Assembly: GCA_017615135.1 (NCBI GenBank)
Contig: JAGAAU010000062.1
Coordinates: 1-8,941 of the forward strand
DNA length: 8,941 bases
Reading direction: 5' to 3'
DNA from: Bacteroidales bacterium
GTDB taxonomy: Bacteria; Bacteroidota; Bacteroidia; Bacteroidales; UBA932
Shown: in pieces, positions 7,101 to 8,941 of the stretch
Layout of the letters: every line of letters begins with the position of its first letter
Position numbering within the stretch: position 1 is the stretch's first letter
Program-made: the position numbers and the translations under genes
Notes under the pieces: generated by a model
What the model was told of the DNA's origin: nothing
Seen by the model: the letters and a program-made list of their open reading frames with translations, nothing else
The model's database searches: none

Positions 7101-8234
7101 TACGTTTGTGTTTACGGTAAGGGAACAATTGTCCTCAATCACGAAATTACGGACCACTGCACCTTTGCCCAGATAGCCGAAGATACCATAGTGGTTGCCC
7201 GCTTCAGTTTCGCTGCACACCAGATGCAGGTTCTTGATATGATGGGCATTGCCGTCAAACTTGCCGGTGAAAGCATTTCCGGCGGTAATTGTGGGGACAT
7301 AGCTGGTCCAGGCGGCAGTTGCAAAGCCAACCGGCACGAAGGGCTCTTCGAGTTCCGCGAAATTGATATCTGCGACAAGGTTCACGAAACCGTCCTTATC
7401 CTCCCACTGTGCGGTGGAAGTGCCGGCATTGACAGCTTTTGCAAAAGCCATGAAGTCTGCTGCATCGGCAATACCGTTAACTCCCCAGGTAATGGAAGGC
7501 ATCGCACGGAGCTGGCCGGCTGCGAGAGTGCGGGGACCGGTAGCCCTGACCATAGTCTCATTGTCCTGACCGACAAGCTCCAGCTTAAGTCCGGAGGGAT
7601 ACTCACCGGCGGGCACAGGGATATAGATAGTCAGAGGATTTGCGAGACTGGTGTTGCAGGATACGGTGATAACCTTATCTTCATCTGCAGTGGATTTCCC
7701 GGTAAGGGCGCCGGTCTGGCAGTCTATTCCGAAGTCGCCGCAGATCTGCTCACCGCCGAGTCCGGAGAACTTCACGTTCTGCACGAAGTTGTCGGCAGTG
7801 CCGGCTACAACCACCTTGACAACAGCCGTAAGCGCAGAGAAATCTATCTGCCCCGCCGTAGTGGAATAACCCACGAGAGGGAGCCTCAGAGTGGCGGCAT
7901 CCAGGGTTGAAGGCAGAGTGACGGTTTCTGCATCCTTGTAGAGGTTTGCAGGAGAAACCGCATTGTAAGGCAGTTCCAGCTCGTCCTTGAAGTTGAAGGT
8001 AGCTGTCTGAGCCGCCGCTTCGAGGGCGTCGGAAGCGATGCCGTTAATACAGATGTCGTCACCGGCCGTCCAGGTAACTTTGACATCGTTGATGGCTGTT
8101 TTGGAAAGGTCTGCCAGAGAAGCCTCTACCTTCGCCTTGGAAGGAGTCACAGGTTCTACAGGATCTTTCGGAGTGCAGGCCACCGCCAGAACGGCAGCGG
8201 CTGCGAGCAAAAATCGGTTTAGTTTCATAGTCAT
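4143..8234 (-). CDS. Giant multidomain lipoprotein: fimbrillin-like, beta-helix, DUF4886 SGNH-like, beta-helix
   Basis: A 1363-residue protein. The signal peptide ends at Cys20 (AAAAVLAVAC), so it is a lipoprotein. Residues about 31-250 look like a fimbrillin-like module (VTWTAGDDICIN). Residues 253-645 are a GLUG-type beta-helix module with FDGNAHHIKNL, then repeated C-x-N-x-G turns (NCNNNGN, GCENRGN, SCKNYGN, NCENYGE). Residues 662-935 match DUF4886, an SGNH-hydrolase-like family: FFIGNSF with candidate nucleophile Ser672, a GG at 701-702, TIQEHTGW at 751-758, and D863-G-Y-H866 as the candidate Asp/His pair. An acidic Gly-rich linker (EGGGGEEDPEEVE, 943-955) leads to a second beta-helix module (956-1363) with SWTPIG and FKGVFDGGGHTLSN. 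The gene starts five bases after the glycosidase gene; a second ATG at 8228 (MKLNRF) is also possible and would change only two residues. Probably a surface hydrolase or esterase held on binding scaffolds; the substrate is unknown. Confidence 0.9.
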   Translation of the reverse strand: MTMKLNRFLLAAAAVLAVACTPKDPVEPVTPSKAKVEASLADLSKTAINDVKVTWTAGDDICINGIASDALEAAAQTATFNFKDELELPYNAVSPANLYKDAETVTLPSTLDAATLRLPLVGYSTTAGQIDFSALTAVVKVVVAGTADNFVQNVKFSGLGGEQICGDFGIDCQTGALTGKSTADEDKVITVSCNTSLANPLTIYIPVPAGEYPSGLKLELVGQDNETMVRATGPRTLAAGQLRAMPSITWGVNGIADAADFMAFAKAVNAGTSTAQWEDKDGFVNLVADINFAELEEPFVPVGFATAAWTSYVPTITAGNAFTGKFDGNAHHIKNLHLVCSETEAGNHYGIFGYLGKGAVVRNFVIEDNCSLTVNTNVSLSAGMIAGVMYDAEVRDITSYAPMTYGGGATGLLHMALIGGAYAKDTGCVVDSVHNFGEINAPNTANQNASAAGIHVAGIMGFTNAVTGGEPRIVISNCNNNGNITSAVGRSAGIVGAANACTDIVGCENRGNQLNTMTTSGGTRLGNIVCLLANGSTLTSCKNYGNLVSTTAGRCGGIFSLASSTGPFTNCENYGEIITDSDYRGVFFGYLNVAAVFEGGVASGKVGKYNEGTWQYDVYTEANKQAYLGKTGGSAASGSFNNITYDILTEENPADPDINVEAGFRIFFIGNSFTKDAVEHLPGIIHAAGLNDVQLVHMYYGGRTIPEYYSGWATSADYHCYLCNPGKTSWTDITGKSLDVVASAAKFDIVTIQEHTGWLLAWGWTETEKAAVNGLVQKVKDAQTALGANPKLYYILSQAYFDLSKAQNVDKPFTTQLGMWEKIAEQGRHAVEECGFDGVISTGVMLQNLRTTKLNTANDLTRDGYHMDYGLARYGAACTVFESIIGPFNGNVTLDNNSFRYNVSSTSTGSWSTPVTDENAPVALLAARNAIASPYEITDMKGEGGGGEEDPEEVENISISSLAELQAFAARVNEGDKGALTANVTLTSDLDFGSLNSWTPIGNIAASGNGNNASGLQANVFKGVFDGGGHTLSNFNFNVELEEGNTWGLFGYTMDATVKNFKVQTDITFSTAGTADAGVVVGTANSSTVEDIEVSGKITCNGASVSGKRFAVGGVVGFAFSTVNSKDGVHDCNIRNCTVTATVNADGGANLANGATGVMYGGIAGFCTNAKDDSRIRITNCVNNGTMTAKIGRCSGIAPTANYGTIFTSCTNNASQVNTISNGRIGQIVCNLSAQSALIDCQNNGDLTTTDSKTTTGGLVALVGDDTAYIEGGERVANTATIISGFDPNTDSAKRRFSGLIGGNLSKFNHISDVKVSGRLGVYKEGADPEMFEITQDNFMTYVANITASYVSKITNMTYVEQN
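5430..6251 (-). other. DUF4886 / SGNH-hydrolase-like domain within the 1363-residue lipoprotein
   Basis: This is the only enzyme-like domain of the large lipoprotein (residues 662-935). It has the block I GNS motif (Ser672), a Gly pair after a hydrophobic strand (701-702), IQEHTGW where the family usually has an IQQ-S-type motif, LQNLR (846-850), and TRDGYHMDYG (861-870) carrying the Asp-x-x-His pair. The segment after it (ALLAARNAIASPYEIT) resembles the family's C-terminal helix. The usual SGNH block III Asn is not obvious. Esterase activity on a glycan is the natural guess, but the family is poorly characterised. Confidence 0.8.
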
Positions 8235-8239
8235 ATAAA

Positions 8240-8941
8240 TTATTTGGATCTTATCAGAATATAGGACATACAGCTGCGTTCGCCTTTGGAATCAGAGGGC
8301 TTGTTGACGAGCCCGCCCTTGGAGGTGGAAGGATTCCATACCCACATGCAGGCTGAACCGCCACCGTCGAAACGGGTAAGGGACCAGCCACCCAGTTTCC
8401 TGCCTATGCGGTAAACTTCATATACTCTCACACCCATGGAATACCAGCCCTGACGGCCGTCTATCTCTACCAGCCAGACCTTCCGTCCGTCCTGGGAAAC
8501 AACCGGGAAGGTTACGGGGTCGTAGACGGTATGCATGGAATAACCGGAAGGAATGGAACTTGTGCCGTCTTCACCGGCATTCAAAGGCATGAACATGGAT
8601 GAGCCCAGCGAAAGTATGGGTTTGGACGCGTCGCCGTCCATTGCGATGTCGCAGCGGAACTCTATAGTGTCCCCAACCTTTACGGAAGAAGCCCAGGTAT
8701 CCGCGACAGAACCGGAAAGGGCTATTCCAATCCTGTTGGACTGAGTGATATACGGCAACGACGTGAGAGCCTTGGACCTGCCGTCGTAAATTGCCTTTAC
8801 AGTAGCGGGGGCATAGCCGCAATTCACCTTCATGGGAGAAGAGTCGTATTCACAGATAACGTAGAGCACGTTGGCAGACAGGCCGTTGGTAACGGATGAG
8901 AGGCCCGAATGGGGCACTTTCACATAGTGCGATGTAAAGAG
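8240..8941 (-). CDS. Phosphodiester glycosidase family protein (NAGPA-like), C-terminal part
   Basis: The frame is open to the right edge; 233 residues are visible and the true start lies upstream. The GTG at 8921-8923 is not a convincing start because the frame stays coding-like beyond it. The C-terminal half carries hallmarks of the NAGPA phosphodiester glycosidase family (PF09992): VEIDGRQGWYSMG, then an amphipathic helix, then RFDGGGSACMWV (DGGGS at 8354-8368), then GLVNKPSDSKGERSCMSYIL at the very end. The family hydrolyses phosphodiester-linked sugars, as in the human uncovering enzyme; bacterial substrates are mostly unknown. The segment before DGR reads YDPVTFPVVSQDGRKVW, without the R-T-A-x-G commonly found there, so it is a divergent member. 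The stop is five bases from the next start, implying one operon with the DUF4886 lipoprotein and perhaps a shared glycan substrate. Confidence 0.85.
   Translation of the reverse strand, partial: LFTSHYVKVPHSGLSSVTNGLSANVLYVICEYDSSPMKVNCGYAPATVKAIYDGRSKALTSLPYITQSNRIGIALSGSVADTWASSVKVGDTIEFRCDIAMDGDASKPILSLGSSMFMPLNAGEDGTSSIPSGYSMHTVYDPVTFPVVSQDGRKVWLVEIDGRQGWYSMGVRVYEVYRIGRKLGGWSLTRFDGGGSACMWVWNPSTSKGGLVNKPSDSKGERSCMSYILIRSK

Noticed and set aside
6870..7910. 346-codon open frame on the plus strand
   Set aside because: Antisense to the first beta-helix and fimbrillin-like parts of the 1363-residue lipoprotein; no recognisable motifs, no regulatory signals. The same applies to the frames at 4305-5246 and 5637-6629.
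8921..8923. GTG as the start of the phosphodiester glycosidase gene
   Set aside because: The frame continues open and coding-like (LFTSHY) to the window edge, and 227 residues would be too short for the family, so the gene is simply cut by the window.
1..8941. CRISPR arrays, tRNA or rRNA genes, insertion sequences, invertible promoter repeats
   Set aside because: I looked for short regularly spaced repeats, cloverleaf-like segments, transposase motifs and long inverted repeats around the promoter, and saw none.

Overview
The window looks like a piece of a Bacteroidales (Bacteroidota) chromosome, probably from a gut or rumen commensal. The evidence is indirect: lipoproteins with fimbrillin-like N-termini, long GLUG-type beta-helix repeats, a DUF4886 SGNH-like domain, a Bacteroidota-type -7 promoter box (TAACTTTG), and mostly absent Shine-Dalgarno sequences. 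No phylogenetic marker gene is present, so the genus cannot be given. Every gene I can support lies on the minus strand; the long plus-strand open frames are shadows.

In transcription order (right to left), the window opens with the C-terminal part of a phosphodiester glycosidase (NAGPA-family) protein that runs off the right edge (8240-8941). Five bases later comes a 1363-residue lipoprotein (4143-8234). It has a fimbrillin-like N-terminal module and a beta-helix repeat module, then a DUF4886/SGNH-hydrolase-like domain, then a second beta-helix repeat module. Twelve bases after it is a 45-codon acidic small protein (3993-4130). Its stop codon overlaps a strong Shine-Dalgarno that serves a 1090-residue lipoprotein (707-3979). 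This protein has a fimbrillin-like N-terminus and two more copies of the same beta-helix module. These four genes look like one operon, ending at a hairpin terminator (about 645-683).

After the terminator is a compact regulatory region (about 560-640). It has a good -7 box, a TTATCA/TGATAA palindrome over the upstream half of the promoter, and two TTGAGAA direct repeats 21 bp apart. This promoter would drive a second unit with the same layout: a 53-codon small protein (376-537) and, five bases on, a lipoprotein with a fimbrillin-like N-terminus (1-370) that is cut by the left edge.

The locus therefore appears to hold exported, probably surface-exposed lipoproteins built from shared modules, two of them preceded by small proteins with a common layout (Y-x-x-P near the N-terminus, acidic Trp-containing tail). 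The glycosidase and the SGNH-like domain suggest work on a glycan or glycan-phosphate substrate, with the beta-helix modules as binding or display scaffolds. That functional link is inference. The most unusual features are the small-protein/lipoprotein pairing and the enzyme domain placed between two repeat scaffolds.
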